Shown in pieces: positions 63,041-64,000 of a stretch of 64,000 nt of DNA (the first letter of the stretch is position 1; each line of letters begins with the position of its first letter). The position numbers and the translations under genes are program-made. This DNA is from an uncultured Methylocystaceae bacterium (lineage in GTDB: Bacteria > Pseudomonadota > Alphaproteobacteria > Rhizobiales > Beijerinckiaceae): the NCBI GenBank assembly GCA_937870755.1, contig CALMZV010000027.1:368390-432389 (forward strand). Reading direction: 5' to 3'. The notes beneath the pieces are model-generated. The model saw only the letters and a program-made list of their open reading frames with translations, searched no databases and was not told the origin of the DNA.

Positions 63041-64000
63041 GCTGCGGATTGCGGCCGTCTCTCGTTTCGCTACACTCGCGCGTGACGCAGACGCGGACGC
63101 GTTCGCGCTGCGGATTGCGGCCGTCTCTCGTTTCGCTACACTCATAGGGCGTCAGAGAGGCGAGAGCACGGCGCTGCGGATTGCGGCCGTCTCTCGTTTC
63201 GCTACACTCGAATGCCCGCGAGGTGTTCAGGGCGGCGAGCTGCGGATTGCGGCCGTCTCTCGTTTCGCTACACTCGCGAAGAAAATCGACAAAACGCACA
63301 GGCAGCTGCGGATTGCGGCCGTCTCTCGTTTCGCTACACTCAGTTTTTTCAGGGGCAACGGTGGCAACGGGCTGCGGATTGCGGCCGTCTCTCGTTTCGC
63401 TACACTCCCGGACGCGCTGGCGATCCATGAAGCGGTGCTGCGGATTGCGGCCGTCTCTCGTTTCGCTACACTAAACCGCGTCACGCTCGCCCATCTCGTC
63501 GGGCTGCGGATTGCGGCCGTCTCTCGTTTCGCTACACTGCGCTCGAACAGGCCCGGCGCGGCCTGTTGGCTGCGGATTGCGGCCGTCTCTCGTTTCGCTA
63601 CACTCAACGGCGCCTCGTTCGACAACGTCGTTCTGCTGCGGATTGCGGCCGTCTCTCGTTTCGCTACACTGCGCGCGATCGAGGGCGGACAGATCGTGCC
63701 GCTGCGGATTGCGGCCGTCTCTCGTTTCGCTACACTGATCGACATCAACTCGGTCTACATCGAGACGCTGCGGATTGCGGCCGTCTCTCGTTTCGCTACA
63801 CTTCTTGAGGACGCGGCGCGCTACTTCAAGCAGCTGCGGATTGCGGCCGTCTCTCGTTTCGCTACACTTGCTCGGCGTCATTCCCACATGCGAGATAAGC
63901 TGCGGATTGCGGCCGTCTCTCGTTTCGCTACACTCGACATCGCGGCGACAAACCGCGTCTATCTGCTGCGGATTGCGGCCGTCTCTCGTTTCGCTACACT
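63041..64000 (+). CRISPR. CRISPR array, 15 repeats and 14 spacers, type II-C-like, continues to the right edge
   Basis: Fifteen copies of a 36-bp repeat start at 63041 and then every 66 bp to 63965, the last ending on base 64000. All copies look identical by eye: they begin GCTGCGGATTGCGG and end CTCGTTTCGCTACACT. All 14 spacers are exactly 30 bp. The 36/30 layout and a repeat with a G-YTG start and a GCTACAMT-like end resemble type II-C repeats of Cas9 systems; from memory it is nearly the Parvibaculum lavamentivorans Cas9 repeat. No cas gene or tracrRNA is in the window. The array starts 43 bp from the last LivF-homologous codons. Confidence 0.97.

Noticed and set aside
62961..63887. Open frames on both strands through the CRISPR array with repeated peptides such as ECSETRDGRNPQ
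   Set aside because: The 66-bp period is divisible by three, so a repeat frame free of stops stays open. The peptides are simply translated repeats and spacers, not a repeat protein.

Overview
The window is a high-GC, gene-dense chromosomal segment. Its mix of aromatic and alicyclic catabolic genes points to an alphaproteobacterium of the Hyphomicrobiales type: a badR/badH/badI/aliB/aliA block arranged as in Rhodopseudomonas palustris, protocatechuate and homogentisate genes, and TRAP and Liv transporter parts. This placement is inferred from gene content; there is no rRNA or tRNA in the window to confirm it.

Layout. (1) <1-3939, minus: the front of a contractile injection system (eCIS or phage-tail-like particle): sheath, tube, a four-cysteine baseplate-type protein and a Pro/Ala-rich protein cut by the left edge. 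(2) 4417-10507: scattered metabolic and envelope genes (nitronate monooxygenase, hydroxyacyl-CoA dehydrogenase, MarR regulator, SDR, two lytic transglycosylases). (3) 10707-14712, plus: pcaH-pcaG-pobA-pcaB, taking 4-hydroxybenzoate through protocatechuate; pcaB appears to start at a CTG codon. (4) 14709-26087: a homogentisate block (hmgA, fahA, MBL protein), a TRAP transporter, a divergent GntR regulator, and two FAD monooxygenases each followed by a tiny DUF2783-like gene. (5) 26127-28982: gcvT, a nitroreductase and an alpha/beta hydrolase.

(6) 29045-45105, minus: a type I secretion locus built around a 3043-residue protein with two animal-type haem-peroxidase domains separated by RTX-like repeats. 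The order is peroxidase, ABC exporter, a membrane-anchored RTX protein, then HlyD. A NarL-type two-component system lies directly upstream, and a perfect tandem 15-bp repeat sits in the gap between it and the peroxidase. (7) 45268-53837: an isochorismatase-like hydrolase, then badR divergent from badH-badI-aliB-aliA-gcdH and a Liv-type binding protein. These genes activate cyclohexanecarboxylate, oxidise it, open the ring and carry out the later glutaryl-CoA step. (8) 54003-62159: a beta-oxidation-like set (SDR, two MaoC hydratases, SCP2-type thiolase; divergently two acyl-CoA ligases, an enoyl-CoA hydratase and a TetR regulator) with no substrate assigned.

(9) 62294-64000: a livF gene that has lost its start and N-terminus, then a CRISPR array of 15 identical 36-bp repeats and 14 spacers of exactly 30 bp that reaches the last base of the window. 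The repeat looks like those of type II-C (Cas9) systems. No cas gene is present, so the effector should lie beyond the right edge or elsewhere. A second liv remnant, a frameshifted binding-protein tail at 57093-57408, shows that Liv-type genes here have been eroded.
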